Origin: an uncultured Pelagibacteraceae bacterium
Lineage (GTDB): Bacteria > Pseudomonadota > Alphaproteobacteria > Pelagibacterales > Pelagibacteraceae
Reading direction: 5' to 3'
NCBI GenBank assembly: GCA_902538255.1
Contig: CACBEJ010000001.1
Span: 240,021-304,020 of the forward strand
DNA length: 64,000 bases
Within the stretch, counting starts at the first letter, position 1. The number at the start of each line of letters is the position of its first letter. The position numbers and the translations under genes are program-made. Of this stretch, positions 43,114-53,664 are shown piece by piece. The notes under the pieces are model-generated. The model worked only from the letters and a program-made list of their open reading frames with translations. It ran no database searches and was not told the origin of the DNA.

Positions 43114-43996
43114 TTTGTTCAGCACTTATATCAGAATTTTTCTTTAACAATATTGATAATAAGGTTCCAATTTTAGATGCAAGATCTTTACGCTCAACAA
43201 TTAAATCGACAAAACCAGTTTTTTCAACATATTCACTTTTTTGGAAACCTTCTGGAAGTTCTTCTTTAACAGTTCCTTGTATTACTCTTGCACCTGCAAA
43301 TGCAATTAAAGCTCCTGGTTCTGCAATATGAATATCACCTAACATAGCGTATGATGCGGTAATACCCCCTGCAGTAGGATCAGTGATACAAACTAAATAA
43401 GGAAGACCGTTTTTCTTTAATTCATTAATTGCAAGTGTTGTTCTTGTCATTTGAGATAAAGAAATTAAACTTTCCATCATTCTCATTCCCCCACCAGCGC
43501 TAATACATAAAAAAGGTGTTTGGTTTTCTATCGCATGCTGTATTCCATATAAAAAAGCTTCACCTTCTGCTGCTGCCATTGAGGCTCCTAAAAAATCAAA
43601 ATCAGAAGCTACAGCGGTAATTTTAATATTATTTATAGTTCCAGTAGCAACCATCATTCCACATTCTAATCCTGTTTTTTTTCGAGCACTTTTTAATCTT
43701 TCTTTATAAGGTTTAGAGTCTGTCCAATTTAGTGGATCATCTTTAGGTATTGGGGTTTTAAAAATCTTGTAATTGTTTTTTCCAAACAATATATCAAATC
43801 TTTGATGAGGTTTTATTCTATGATGACGTTTACAATCAGGACATACCCACAAGTTTTCCTCTAAATCCTTTTTTAAAATTGGACCCTTACAACATGATGT
43901 CCAGTCACTTTTTGCAATATCTTCTTTCGTAGCTCTTTCACGTATAGCAGTTTTAATTTTTTCACCTGCTTTAATAATTTTAGTTATCCAATTCAT
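43067..43996 (-). CDS. accD: Acetyl-CoA carboxylase carboxyltransferase subunit beta
   Basis: Zinc ribbon CC...CPDCKRH; CISAGGGMRMMESLISLSQMTRT, DPTAGGITASYAMLGD. Confidence 0.97.
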   Translation of the reverse strand: MNWITKIIKAGEKIKTAIRERATKEDIAKSDWTSCCKGPILKKDLEENLWVCPDCKRHHRIKPHQRFDILFGKNNYKIFKTPIPKDDPLNWTDSKPYKERLKSARKKTGLECGMMVATGTINNIKITAVASDFDFLGASMAAAEGEAFLYGIQHAIENQTPFLCISAGGGMRMMESLISLSQMTRTTLAINELKKNGLPYLVCITDPTAGGITASYAMLGDIHIAEPGALIAFAGARVIQGTVKEELPEGFQKSEYVEKTGFVDLIVERKDLASKIGTLLSILLKKNSDISAEQNETSEDSQSLTRAAS

Positions 43997-44793
43997 TGAA
44001 TTTTATTTTTTAATCTCTTTACGATATTAGTAACATTTGTGACAGCATTTTGTCTCTTTTTAATAGATCTGGAGATTTCTTTACAAATTGCACTACCAAC
44101 CACCAAACCATCAGCTTTTTTAAGAGATTGGATGGTTTTTTCTGTAATTCCAAAACCAATAACTACATTTTTTGATTTATTATGTTTTTTTATTTTGTTG
44201 TATTTTTCTAATATTTTCTTTGGGGATACTTTAAGCTTTCCACCTGTAGTAGACAACATGCTTATGTAATAAATCATATCATGAGAGTCTTTTATTATTT
44301 TTTTTAGTCTTATCTGAGAAGTAGTTGGTGAAACCAATTGAATAAAATTAATTCCTTTTTTTTTGCATTTTGATGCAAAATTCTTATTTTCAGGATAAGG
44401 TAAATCAACAACTATTAAACCATCAACTTTTGATTTTTTGCATTTTTCTAAAAATTTATTTTCATTATATTGATAGATCATATTGTAATAGCCCATCAGT
44501 ATAATTGGTTTATTTTTTTTTATTTTTTTAAAATTTTTTGCAATTGAAAATACATCATTAATTTTAATACCATTTTTAATTGCTCGGTAAGCACTTGTTT
44601 GTATTTGCCCTCCATCAGCTATTGGTGTGTTGTGTGGAAAACCTAATTCACAAATATCTGCGTAATTTGAAATTGATTTTAATATTTCTAAAGATTTTTT
44701 TTTAGTATTGTCTCCAGCTACTGTATATGTCAGTAAAGCTGGTCTATTCTCTTTTTTCACAGCCAAGAAAGTTTTACTGATTAATGAATTCAT
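43993..44793 (-). CDS. trpA: Tryptophan synthase alpha chain
   Basis: ICELGFPHNTPIADGGQIQ, VDGLIVVDLPYPE, VVIGFGI. Confidence 0.95.
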   Translation of the reverse strand: MNSLISKTFLAVKKENRPALLTYTVAGDNTKKKSLEILKSISNYADICELGFPHNTPIADGGQIQTSAYRAIKNGIKINDVFSIAKNFKKIKKNKPIILMGYYNMIYQYNENKFLEKCKKSKVDGLIVVDLPYPENKNFASKCKKKGINFIQLVSPTTSQIRLKKIIKDSHDMIYYISMLSTTGGKLKVSPKKILEKYNKIKKHNKSKNVVIGFGITEKTIQSLKKADGLVVGSAICKEISRSIKKRQNAVTNVTNIVKRLKNKIQ

Positions 44794-46022
44794 TAATTTT
44801 TACCCAGTCTTTCTCTTAAGATATCCCTATCTTTTTTAGCATCACCACAAGAGTTAACTATTATTATGTTATCTTTACTTAATTTTGGAGCAATTTTTAT
44901 CGCTTCAGCAAATGCATGACTAGGTTCTAAACTTGGATTAAGTTTTTCAAATTTAGTTACCATCACATGTGCTTTAAGTGCTTCTTCATCAGTTGCATAA
45001 GTGTATCTAGCTCGTTTTGTATCTTTTAAAAAACAATGTATTGGACTAACACCTGGGTAATCCAACCCAGCACTAATTGACTCTGTATCATTAATTTGAC
45101 CTTCATTGTTCTGACAAACATAAGAAGCTGCACCATGTAAAATTCCAATTTTAGCATTTCTACTTAAGGGAGCAGCATGGAGTTTTGATTTTTTTGGACC
45201 TCCAGCCTCTACACCAACTAATTCTATTTGAGATTTTTTAAAATCTATAAATTCACTCCAAAAGCCATATGCCGAACTTCCACCACCTACACAGTTAATT
45301 AATTTAATTTTTTTTGGAATTTTTTTGAATTCTTGTTTAATTTGTATTTTTAATTCTCTTGAAATTTGTGCTGTACTCCATCCACAAATTTTTACAAATA
45401 TATTTGGACCAACTGTACTTCCAACGCACATATGTGTAGTGTCACAATTTGATACCCAATATCTCATACACTCACTAACTGCATCAACCAAGGTTTGACT
45501 TCCTGAATATACAGGAACTATTTCAGCACCATTTTTTCTCATAGCATCACAATTTGGTTTCTGTCTCTTGATATCTTTTGCACCCATGAAAATTTTACAT
45601 TTAAGACCAAATTTCTTAGCAGCCATACTTAACATTTTACCCGCATAACCAGCACCAGTGTCACCAACTATATATTTTTTTCCCATAGCCTTACAAATTA
45701 ATGCGTGAACAGTTGCATTGTATATTTTGTGGGCACCACCATTAGCTTCTGACACAACTTTAGCCCATATTTGAGCACCACCCAAATGATTAGATAAATT
45801 TTCTAATTTTACAAATGATGTGGGTGATCCTATATAATTCTTAAAATAATAATCTCTCTTTTTTAAAAACTTCTTTTTATTTCTTAATTTTGAAAACTGC
45901 CGTGTTAGATCCTCTACAGGTTTTTTTAAAGTTTCAGGAATAAAACTTCCTCCAAATTTACCACCCCAAAAACCGTAACGATCATGCTGGTCAATTAGAG
46001 GAATTTTTTTTTTAAGTTTCAT
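44793..46022 (-). CDS. trpB: Tryptophan synthase beta chain
   Basis: SEANGGAHKIYNATVHALICKAMGKK (PLP-lysine region), NCVGGGSSAYGFWSEF. Confidence 0.97.
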   Translation of the reverse strand: MKLKKKIPLIDQHDRYGFWGGKFGGSFIPETLKKPVEDLTRQFSKLRNKKKFLKKRDYYFKNYIGSPTSFVKLENLSNHLGGAQIWAKVVSEANGGAHKIYNATVHALICKAMGKKYIVGDTGAGYAGKMLSMAAKKFGLKCKIFMGAKDIKRQKPNCDAMRKNGAEIVPVYSGSQTLVDAVSECMRYWVSNCDTTHMCVGSTVGPNIFVKICGWSTAQISRELKIQIKQEFKKIPKKIKLINCVGGGSSAYGFWSEFIDFKKSQIELVGVEAGGPKKSKLHAAPLSRNAKIGILHGAASYVCQNNEGQINDTESISAGLDYPGVSPIHCFLKDTKRARYTYATDEEALKAHVMVTKFEKLNPSLEPSHAFAEAIKIAPKLSKDNIIIVNSCGDAKKDRDILRERLGKN

Positions 46023-46641
46023 TTATTAATTTATTTAAATTGTTTAAAAAAATATTTATTTTGGATGTATCTTTTAATCCAGAAGTTTCCAAGCCTCCAG
46101 ATAAATCTAAGTAATTAGTAATTTTCTCATAATTTTTTAGATTATCATCAAATTTTATATTACCAGCTAGCATTAATTCCTTGTTTAATTTGATATTTTT
46201 AATCAGGTTATGATCAAAGCTCTGACTTTTTTCATAACCTTTACTGTCAAATAAATATAGATCTGTTACGTCAACAAATGACTTATACCTAAGAACATCA
46301 GTTTCATCTTTTATTGTTAGAGCTGTAATAATTTTTTTTTTATATTTTTGTTTTATAATGTTTATTTCGTCTGGAGTACAGTCATACAATTGATAATAAT
46401 CAAAAGGTAAACTTTGTATTTCCTCTAAAATTTTATTGTTAGGTTTTACTAAAACAGCAACAAATTCACTTTTGTTTTTTTTTACATTTAACAATTTGTT
46501 TAGAGAGTTAGGTTCAACATATCTTGAGCTTTTTGGGTAATTGCAAATAAAGCCAATAAATTTTGGGGGGTGGGGATGATTAATTATATAATTTAGATTA
46601 TCTGTGTCTTTTACACCACAAATCTTGCAACCTTTGATCAT
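46012..46641 (-). CDS. trpF: Phosphoribosylanthranilate isomerase
   Basis: MIKGCKICGVKDTDNL; LAGNIKFDD; LDLSGGLETSGLKDTSKI. Confidence 0.9.
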   Translation of the reverse strand: MIKGCKICGVKDTDNLNYIINHPHPPKFIGFICNYPKSSRYVEPNSLNKLLNVKKNKSEFVAVLVKPNNKILEEIQSLPFDYYQLYDCTPDEINIIKQKYKKKIITALTIKDETDVLRYKSFVDVTDLYLFDSKGYEKSQSFDHNLIKNIKLNKELMLAGNIKFDDNLKNYEKITNYLDLSGGLETSGLKDTSKINIFLNNLNKLINET

Positions 46642-47339
46642 TTGTTTAAATGATCAATAAGTTTTTTGGTATTATTTTTTATGTTACCTTTTGTAAGAGA
46701 TCTACCTATAACAATACCAGAAACCTTATTTTTGAAAGCCTGTTTAGGTGTCATAATTCTCATTTGATCATTTGAACTATCTCCAGGCAATCTTATTCCT
46801 GGAGTTATAATTAATAAATTTTTGTATCTTTTACGAACTGTCAAAGCTTCTTTAGCCGAACAAACTATACCATCACATCCAGATTTTTTAATTAAAGCTG
46901 CTTGTCTTAAAACCAACTGTTTTACATTTTTTGTGTGACCAATCTCTTTAAGAGATTTATTGTTAAGACTTGTAAGGATTGTAACTCCTAAAATTTTTAA
47001 ATTTTTATTTATTTTTTTTGCCTGTTTTTTTATTGATTTAAGCATTTCTAAACCGCCATTTACATGGACTGTTATATATTTGCATTTTTTTAAATCTTTT
47101 AAGCTATCAATCGCAGATAAAGCTGTTTGAGGAATATCATTTATTTTTAAATCTAACCAGAAATCAATATTAATTTCTTCTAAAAATTTTCTGCCTTTTT
47201 TAGAGTAAAAAAATTGAAGGCCAAATTTAGGAATCATATTAATCTTGTTTGTTTTTGTTTGATTAATTATTTTTCTTATTTTATTTAAATTTGAGGTGTC
47301 ACAAGCTACGAAGATAATTTTCTTTTTTATGTTATTCAT
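46638..47339 (-). CDS. pyrF: Orotidine 5'-phosphate decarboxylase
   Basis: FWLDLKINDIPQTALSAI, GIVCSAKEA, IITPGIRLPGDSSNDQMRIMTP. Confidence 0.94.
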   Translation of the reverse strand: MNNIKKKIIFVACDTSNLNKIRKIINQTKTNKINMIPKFGLQFFYSKKGRKFLEEINIDFWLDLKINDIPQTALSAIDSLKDLKKCKYITVHVNGGLEMLKSIKKQAKKINKNLKILGVTILTSLNNKSLKEIGHTKNVKQLVLRQAALIKKSGCDGIVCSAKEALTVRKRYKNLLIITPGIRLPGDSSNDQMRIMTPKQAFKNKVSGIVIGRSLTKGNIKNNTKKLIDHLNK

Positions 47340-47619
47340 CGTTAATCTTTTTTAACATTTCTTTACTCATTTTCCATGCTACTACCTTTTTTTCAGGAAC
47401 CGCTACTTTTTCGCCAGTTTTAGGGTTTCTACGAATCGAAGATTTTTGAGTTTTAGAGCGGAATGATCCAAAATTTCTTAATTCTACACCTTCGTTACGT
47501 CTCAACGCTCTTTTTATTTCGTTCAAAACTATTGTAACAAGTTTGTCTAGATCTTTATTATTAAAATTGGGGTATGATTTTTTAAGTTGTTTTAGAAGCT
47601 TTGATTTTACAATAGCCAA
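47332..47619 (-). CDS. ihfB: HU/IHF-family DNA-binding protein (IHF beta-like)
   Basis: VELRNFGSFRSKTQKSSIRRNPKTGEKVAVPEKKVVAWKMSKEM. Confidence 0.9.
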   Translation of the reverse strand: MAIVKSKLLKQLKKSYPNFNNKDLDKLVTIVLNEIKRALRRNEGVELRNFGSFRSKTQKSSIRRNPKTGEKVAVPEKKVVAWKMSKEMLKKINDE

Positions 47620-47630
47620 TTTAAACCTAA

Positions 47631-49358
47631 CTATTCTTTATCTTCCTCTTTTTTCTTTAAATCTTCAGAAAGTGACGAAAAAGGTAAATTTTTTCCACTA
47701 GCTTCACTTCCATAGGTTTTTAAAGCAATATCTCTATCTTTCTCTTCAAGGTATTTGATACTCAAAACTACTTTACGTTTTTCGTGTGAAATTTCTTTTA
47801 TACCAACATCTACAGACTCATTACCTGTCCATCTAGACGGTCTTGCATCAGCTGAATTAATAGCAATTTCTGATTTTTTGATATGAAAATCCAGAGCACA
47901 ATCCTCAGGCCTTACAGTTAATCCTTTATTATCTGTACTTATTACTTTAACAGTAATTGTGTCACCTTGTTTTTTGTCTTTGAAGAAATCAAATGGATCT
48001 TTTTGAGTTTGACGATGTCCTACCCTTATTTTTTGTTCAGACGGTTTAATTTCAAGAACTTTAACTTTTAATTTATCACCTTTCCTGTATTTACTTAATT
48101 CCTCCTCACCATTGTTTAAAAATGTTAAGTCATTTGAATGAAGGAAAGCTTCAATTTCAAGGTCTTCCACTTGCACAAATAGTGCGTATTCGTTTTTGCT
48201 TACAACTTCAGCTTCTGTTTCAGTACCAACTGGAAAACGAGTTGAAAAAATTTCAAATGGGTTTTCTTGAGTTAATCTGTAGCTTACAGCTACTCTTCTC
48301 TTTTCTTTATCTATCTCTTGTATCATTACTGGAATTTCTTGATGAATTTTAAACATTTTTTTTGCTGATACATTTTTTTTTGTCCACGAAAGCTCTGAAG
48401 AATGTAGTAGAGTGGTAAGACCTGGTTCAAGCTCTGCAAAGGCGCCAAAGTCAGTAATTTTCATGATCTTGGCCGTATAAACTTTATTTAATTCATAATT
48501 GTCGATATGTTCAAATGGGTCGGGTGATAATTGTTTAATCGAACATCCAACTTGTAATTTCTCTTTATCTACTGAAATTACTTTCAATTCTGATTTTTGT
48601 CCTATCTCAAGTATCTGATCCGGGTGGTCAACTCTGCTATAACTCAGTTCTTGAAGATGTACTAGAACATCAAGCTCACCGTTCACATTAAAAAATGCAC
48701 CAAAACTTGAGAAACCTTTGCATTCAGCATTTTTAATTATATCTCCTTCTTTGAAACGTTCTATAATTTTTGCTTTATCTTCTTTTTTAAAGGAAGAAAT
48801 TATTTCACGACGTGAAACGCATGCATTTCCACGAACCTTATCAAGTTTGATAAGGGCAAATTTTTGAGGTTCATTCATTAGATGACTTATGTCCTTTAGA
48901 GGCTTATCTGAAATTTGTGAGCCTGGTAAAAACATTAACGAGCCAGTATCAATATGCTCAACAATACATCCACCTTTACATTTAGATGTAATTTTACCCA
49001 TGATAGGTTCATTTTTTTCATATGCCTCTACCAACTTATCCCATCCTTTAATCTTTTGAGCTTTACTTGCAGAAACTAAAACTTCTCCATGTTTGTCTTC
49101 AATTTTTTCTAATAAAACAGATATTTTTTCTCCAATTTTAATTTTATCAGCAAGACCCATACTTTTTAATTCATTAATATCTAGCACCGGCTCTGATTTA
49201 AGCCCTTCTACAAAAAGAAATACAAATTTTTCAGTTATTTTATTAATCTTACCTTCTATTATTTTTCCTTCCTCGATTTGGATTTTTGAGAGTTGAGTGT
49301 TTAATAATTTTTCGAATTCTTGAGATGCTGGGCTTGTTAAATCTTTATAAATTTCCAT
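47631..49358 (-). CDS. rpsA: 30S ribosomal protein S1
   Basis: Multiple S1 repeats (GFSSFGAFFNVNGELDVLVHLQEL; ITDFGAFAELEPGLTTLLHSSEL); downstream of cmk. Confidence 0.96.
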   Translation of the reverse strand: MEIYKDLTSPASQEFEKLLNTQLSKIQIEEGKIIEGKINKITEKFVFLFVEGLKSEPVLDINELKSMGLADKIKIGEKISVLLEKIEDKHGEVLVSASKAQKIKGWDKLVEAYEKNEPIMGKITSKCKGGCIVEHIDTGSLMFLPGSQISDKPLKDISHLMNEPQKFALIKLDKVRGNACVSRREIISSFKKEDKAKIIERFKEGDIIKNAECKGFSSFGAFFNVNGELDVLVHLQELSYSRVDHPDQILEIGQKSELKVISVDKEKLQVGCSIKQLSPDPFEHIDNYELNKVYTAKIMKITDFGAFAELEPGLTTLLHSSELSWTKKNVSAKKMFKIHQEIPVMIQEIDKEKRRVAVSYRLTQENPFEIFSTRFPVGTETEAEVVSKNEYALFVQVEDLEIEAFLHSNDLTFLNNGEEELSKYRKGDKLKVKVLEIKPSEQKIRVGHRQTQKDPFDFFKDKKQGDTITVKVISTDNKGLTVRPEDCALDFHIKKSEIAINSADARPSRWTGNESVDVGIKEISHEKRKVVLSIKYLEEKDRDIALKTYGSEASGKNLPFSSLSEDLKKKEEDKE

Positions 49359-50014
49359 TAAAATTCTAAATTCCTATCTATTATTTTTTTTATTTTTAAA
49401 AAACATGACCTTTTAGTAAGGTTTGTGGTATTAATCAATAGTGAATCTTTCGTCTTTTTAAGAGGTGAAATTTTTCTACTAAAGTCACTTTTATCTCTAT
49501 TTTTAATACTTTTTAGGACTTCTTTATAAGATATATTTTTATTTATTAGTTTAAGTTCCTTGTATCTTCGTAGTGCTCTAGTTTTGATATTTGCGGTAAT
49601 GTAAAACTTAAAGTCAGCATCTGGCACAATATTATAGGTTATATCTCTTCCATCTAGACAAGAGCCATTATATTTTTTCGGAGGATTATATGCGAAATTT
49701 AATTGAAATGAGTGCACTAATTTTCTAATTTTTTTGTTCTTAGAGATAATTGCTGCCTCATTTCCAACCTCATCTATTAATAGAGATTTATTTGATAAAT
49801 CTTTTATTTTGAGATTTTTTATTTTGATTTTAAGGAACTTCAAGTTAAATTTATTTGGATACCTAAGTTTCAAATAAGCCATAAACCTATAAATTTTTCC
49901 AGTATCAAGATAAAAAAGATTGTAATGTTTTGATATTGATTTAGCTAAAGTTCCTGCCCCAGCTGCAGCTGGTGAGTCAATTGCTATTTTTAAAATTTTT
50001 TTTCTTTTTATCAT
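49358..50014 (-). CDS. cmk: Cytidylate kinase
   Basis: KIAIDSPAAAGAGTLAKSISKHYNLFYLDTGKIYR, LDGRDITYNIVPDADFKFYITA. Confidence 0.94.
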   Translation of the reverse strand: MIKRKKILKIAIDSPAAAGAGTLAKSISKHYNLFYLDTGKIYRFMAYLKLRYPNKFNLKFLKIKIKNLKIKDLSNKSLLIDEVGNEAAIISKNKKIRKLVHSFQLNFAYNPPKKYNGSCLDGRDITYNIVPDADFKFYITANIKTRALRRYKELKLINKNISYKEVLKSIKNRDKSDFSRKISPLKKTKDSLLINTTNLTKRSCFLKIKKIIDRNLEF

Positions 50015-51336
50015 TATTTTTTTAACTGATTTATTATTTTTAAAAAATTTGGAAAGGATGTTTTAATTGAGTTTTTGTCATGAATTTCCCAATCTCCACC
50101 AAATGTTAATCCTGCGATAACGCTTGTCATAAATACCCTATGATCTTTCAAAAAATTTTTAATAATAATTTTTTTTTTAACTTTTATATTTGGATTACCA
50201 AAAATCTTAATTGAATTTTTTGTTAATATAGTTTTAATACCAATACTATTTAAAATTTTATTACCCCATTTAAGTCTAGGACTCTCTTTTTGATTTAATT
50301 CTCCTATATCTTTGAATGTGGAAACCCCTTTAGCTTTGGCTGCAACTAAAAAAATAATTAGGAATTCATCAATGGCAAAGCTATTATATTTTGTAGGACA
50401 TTTAATTGGTTTTATAAATTTTGGATTTTTAATTATAATATCCGCTATCTTTTCACCTTTGTATATTTTCTTATTTTGATATTTAATTTGAACACCCATT
50501 TTTTTTAGAATAGTAATTATTCCTGTCCTTGAAGAATTTATATTTACATTTTTAATCGTAAGTTTTGCATCTTTTGTTAAAGCCGTTAAAACCATAAAAA
50601 ATGCGCTAGAACTTATGTCGGATGGAATTTTATAGTTTATTTTTTTAATTTTATTTACTTTTTTTACTTTAATTAAATCATAATTTTTTTTGATTTTAAT
50701 TTTAATGGGAAGTTTTAAGTATTTTGATAATAGTTCTGTGTGATTTCGGGATTTTTTAGCTTTTATAGTTGTTATACCCTCAGTTCTCATTCCGGCTAAA
50801 ATTACAGCACTTTTGCACTGCGCAGATCCATTTTTTTCTTTATAATAAATTGGTTTTAAATTTTTGTTCCCACAAATTTCTAAAGGTAAGTTTTTATTAT
50901 TTTTGAGTATAAATTTTGCGCCAAATTTACTTAATGGATCTGAAACTCTTTTAAAATCTCTTTTTGATAAACTTTTATCTCCGATAAGTTTAATTGTAAA
51001 AGGAGAGTTAACTAATAAACCAAGTATCAGTCTACCAAGCGTTCCAGAATTTTCAGCATTTATCTTTAGATTTTTTTTATATTTAAAACCATTTATTCCT
51101 TTTCCAAAAATTTCACATTCATTTTTTTTAATTACAACTTTAATGCCAAGAATCTTTATAGCATTGATTGCAGACAAAACATCTTCTGACATCAATAAGT
51201 TTTTTGCTTTTGATTTTCCATTAGCTAAAGCAGAAAATAAAACCCATCTTATGCTTAAGCTTTTATCTCCACTAACATTAATTTTTTTTGAGAAACCTTT
51301 TATTTTATTTTTAATAATAACTTTATTTGACATCAA
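50014..51336 (-). CDS. aroA: 3-phosphoshikimate 1-carboxyvinyltransferase
   Basis: INVSGDKSLSIRWVLFSALANGKS, ENSGTLGRLILGLL, GSAQCKSAVILAG. Confidence 0.95.
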   Translation of the reverse strand: MMSNKVIIKNKIKGFSKKINVSGDKSLSIRWVLFSALANGKSKAKNLLMSEDVLSAINAIKILGIKVVIKKNECEIFGKGINGFKYKKNLKINAENSGTLGRLILGLLVNSPFTIKLIGDKSLSKRDFKRVSDPLSKFGAKFILKNNKNLPLEICGNKNLKPIYYKEKNGSAQCKSAVILAGMRTEGITTIKAKKSRNHTELLSKYLKLPIKIKIKKNYDLIKVKKVNKIKKINYKIPSDISSSAFFMVLTALTKDAKLTIKNVNINSSRTGIITILKKMGVQIKYQNKKIYKGEKIADIIIKNPKFIKPIKCPTKYNSFAIDEFLIIFLVAAKAKGVSTFKDIGELNQKESPRLKWGNKILNSIGIKTILTKNSIKIFGNPNIKVKKKIIIKNFLKDHRVFMTSVIAGLTFGGDWEIHDKNSIKTSFPNFLKIINQLKK

Positions 51337-51339
51337 AAT

Positions 51340-52116
51340 TTAGCTTATTTTGAATGAGTTTCCAAAATAAGCTCTTTGAGCATTTGTGTCATTAATTAGA
51401 GTAGATGGTGATCCTTGAGCGATAATTTTACAATTACTCAAAATCATGGCAACATCTACACAAGCTAGTAAGTCTCTCGCTTGATGGTCGCATATGCAGA
51501 TGGTAATTTGATTCTCTTGTTGAAGATTAACAATAATTTCTTGAATCATTTTTATTGTCAAGATATCTAGCGCTGCAAAGCATTCATCTAGTAAAAGAAC
51601 TTTTGGGTCACCAAGTAAAGCTAACGCAATCACAAGTTTCTTTTTTTGTCCTCCTGATAAATATTTGGCTTTGATATCTTTTACATTTTCTAATTCAAAT
51701 TTTGTAATCATATAGTCTATTTTGTTTTTCATTAAATTTTTATTATCAATAACAATTTCTGCTATAGCTTTTAAATTATCCAATAAAGATAAATCTTCGA
51801 AAAAACCCCCATACTGAGGTACATAACCAATTTTATATTTCTTTGTTCTTAGATAAATAGGGTGATCATTAATTACCTCACCATTGATCTTTATTTTTCC
51901 TGTTTGAGGCACAATTAAACCTGTTATTAAATTAAATATTGTTGATTTACCAACTCCGTTTGGACCCAACATACCAAATATTTCACTTTCATTAATTTTA
52001 AAATTTATATTATCCAAAATTAATCTGTTACCGTATGATAATGATATATTTTCAAATTCTATTATAGAATTTTTATTTTTAAACGATTTAATTCTGAATT
52101 TTTTAACTATACCCAT
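51340..52116 (-). CDS. lptB: LPS export ABC transporter ATP-binding protein
   Basis: GMLGPNGVGKSTIFNLITGL, YLSGGQKKKLVIALALLGDPKVLLLDECFAALD. Confidence 0.9.
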   Translation of the reverse strand: MGIVKKFRIKSFKNKNSIIEFENISLSYGNRLILDNINFKINESEIFGMLGPNGVGKSTIFNLITGLIVPQTGKIKINGEVINDHPIYLRTKKYKIGYVPQYGGFFEDLSLLDNLKAIAEIVIDNKNLMKNKIDYMITKFELENVKDIKAKYLSGGQKKKLVIALALLGDPKVLLLDECFAALDILTIKMIQEIIVNLQQENQITICICDHQARDLLACVDVAMILSNCKIIAQGSPSTLINDTNAQRAYFGNSFKIS

Positions 52117-52119
52117 TTT

Positions 52120-52695
52120 TTATTTCGTTGTTTTAAATGAAACCTTATGATCTTTATCGTACATATAAAATTTAGTATTTTTAGTTTTAATGTCAATTTC
52201 AACAACATCTGTTTTTAGGACGTTATTGCTGTCTGAAAAAACAACATCATCTGATATTATCATTGAATTCCTTTGTAAAGAAAAATCCAAATATTCTCCT
52301 TTAATATTATTTTGCAAATAATTAATTAATATATTTTTGTTAAAAATAGTATCAAAATTATTAATATTATATTTGCCATATTCTGAGGAAATAAATATTT
52401 TATTTTGATTATTTAATATTATTTTAGCCTTAACATCTTTTAGAAAAATTACATTATCATTATTTATATCTATTTCACCCTCCCTAGCTGTAATTATATA
52501 TTCATTACCCCTTATATCTTTTGAGGTATACTTTACATTTTGAATAATGTTAGAAGTAAAAGATTTTTCCTCAATTTTTGTTTCATCTATTTTCACCTTT
52601 TTTTTTTCAACTGGAATTTGATAAAAATAAATAAATAAAGCTATGATTATTGATGCTAGAATGAAAATCAATAGTACCAAATTTCTTTTTGTCAT
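52120..52695 (-). CDS. lptC: LPS export protein LptC
   Basis: Single N-terminal TM and LptC-like beta repeats (YIITAREGEIDINNDNVIFLKDVKAKI); between kdsD and lptB. Confidence 0.8.
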   Translation of the reverse strand: MTKRNLVLLIFILASIIIALFIYFYQIPVEKKKVKIDETKIEEKSFTSNIIQNVKYTSKDIRGNEYIITAREGEIDINNDNVIFLKDVKAKIILNNQNKIFISSEYGKYNINNFDTIFNKNILINYLQNNIKGEYLDFSLQRNSMIISDDVVFSDSNNVLKTDVVEIDIKTKNTKFYMYDKDHKVSFKTTK

Positions 52696-53664
52696 CTATG
52701 AAATGTTTGATTGTAATAAATTATGAATATGGACTACACCAATTGTTTTAGATTTATATTTTTTGCTAAAAACGCAAAGAGATGTGATTTTCTTGCTATT
52801 CATGACTGATAGGGCTTTAGCTGCTAATTCATTTTTATCAATAGAGACAGGTTTTTTTGTCATAATTTTACTAACTTTTAATAATTGAAAATTTTCTTTT
52901 TTTTGACTAAATCTTCTTATCTGGCCGTCTGTAATTATCCCAATTGTATTTCTTTTTTTATTTCTAATTAATAAAATTCCTAATTTTTTTTCGCTTAAAA
53001 TTTTTAAAGCTTTACTCATTTGCATATTTTCATTTACAAAAGGTATTTTATTTCCTGTCAACATTATATCTTCTACTGTTTTTAATTGAGCCCCAAGACT
53101 ACCTGCAGGATGTAATTTTTTAAAATCCATTCTTCCAAATTTTTTCAATTTCATTGTTGAAATTGCTAGAGCATCTCCAAGAGCAAGCTGTGCCGTGGTA
53201 CTAGATGTTGGTACAATTCCTCCTGCTTCTATAACTTTTGGAATTAAAAGTTTAATATCTGAAGCTTTATACAAAATAGAATCTTTTTTTGAAACAATCC
53301 CGATCACTAATATTTTATTTCTTTTAGCAAATTGAATTATATTTTTTAGTTCATTAGTTTCACCTGAGTTACTTATTAGAACTAAAATATCTTTTTTTGA
53401 AATCATACCAAGATCTCCATGTGATGCCTCACTTGCTGATAAACTAAAAGAAGGAGTTCCTACTGAAGCTAGGGTTGCTGCAATTTTGGCTGCTATCAGG
53501 CCACTTTTACCAACACCACATAAAATGACTTTTGATTGACATTTGGCAATTTGGATTACTGCATCATTGAATGAATTATTAATATTTTTTTTTAGAATTT
53601 GTAATGCTTTGATTTCTAGATTAATTACATACTTAGCATCTACTATAAATTTTTTTTTATGCAT
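52696..53664 (-). CDS. kdsD: Arabinose-5-phosphate isomerase (KpsF/GutQ), SIS + CBS domains
   Basis: VILCGVGKSGLIAAKIAATLASVGTPSFSLSASEASHGDLGMI; C-terminal CBS pair. Confidence 0.93.
   Translation of the reverse strand: MHKKKFIVDAKYVINLEIKALQILKKNINNSFNDAVIQIAKCQSKVILCGVGKSGLIAAKIAATLASVGTPSFSLSASEASHGDLGMISKKDILVLISNSGETNELKNIIQFAKRNKILVIGIVSKKDSILYKASDIKLLIPKVIEAGGIVPTSSTTAQLALGDALAISTMKLKKFGRMDFKKLHPAGSLGAQLKTVEDIMLTGNKIPFVNENMQMSKALKILSEKKLGILLIRNKKRNTIGIITDGQIRRFSQKKENFQLLKVSKIMTKKPVSIDKNELAAKALSVMNSKKITSLCVFSKKYKSKTIGVVHIHNLLQSNIS

Noticed and set aside
45990-46025. T10 run at the start of trpB as a phase-variation tract
   Set aside because: In-frame lysine codons in a biosynthetic gene; most likely AT-bias, useful only as a control for the islet tracts
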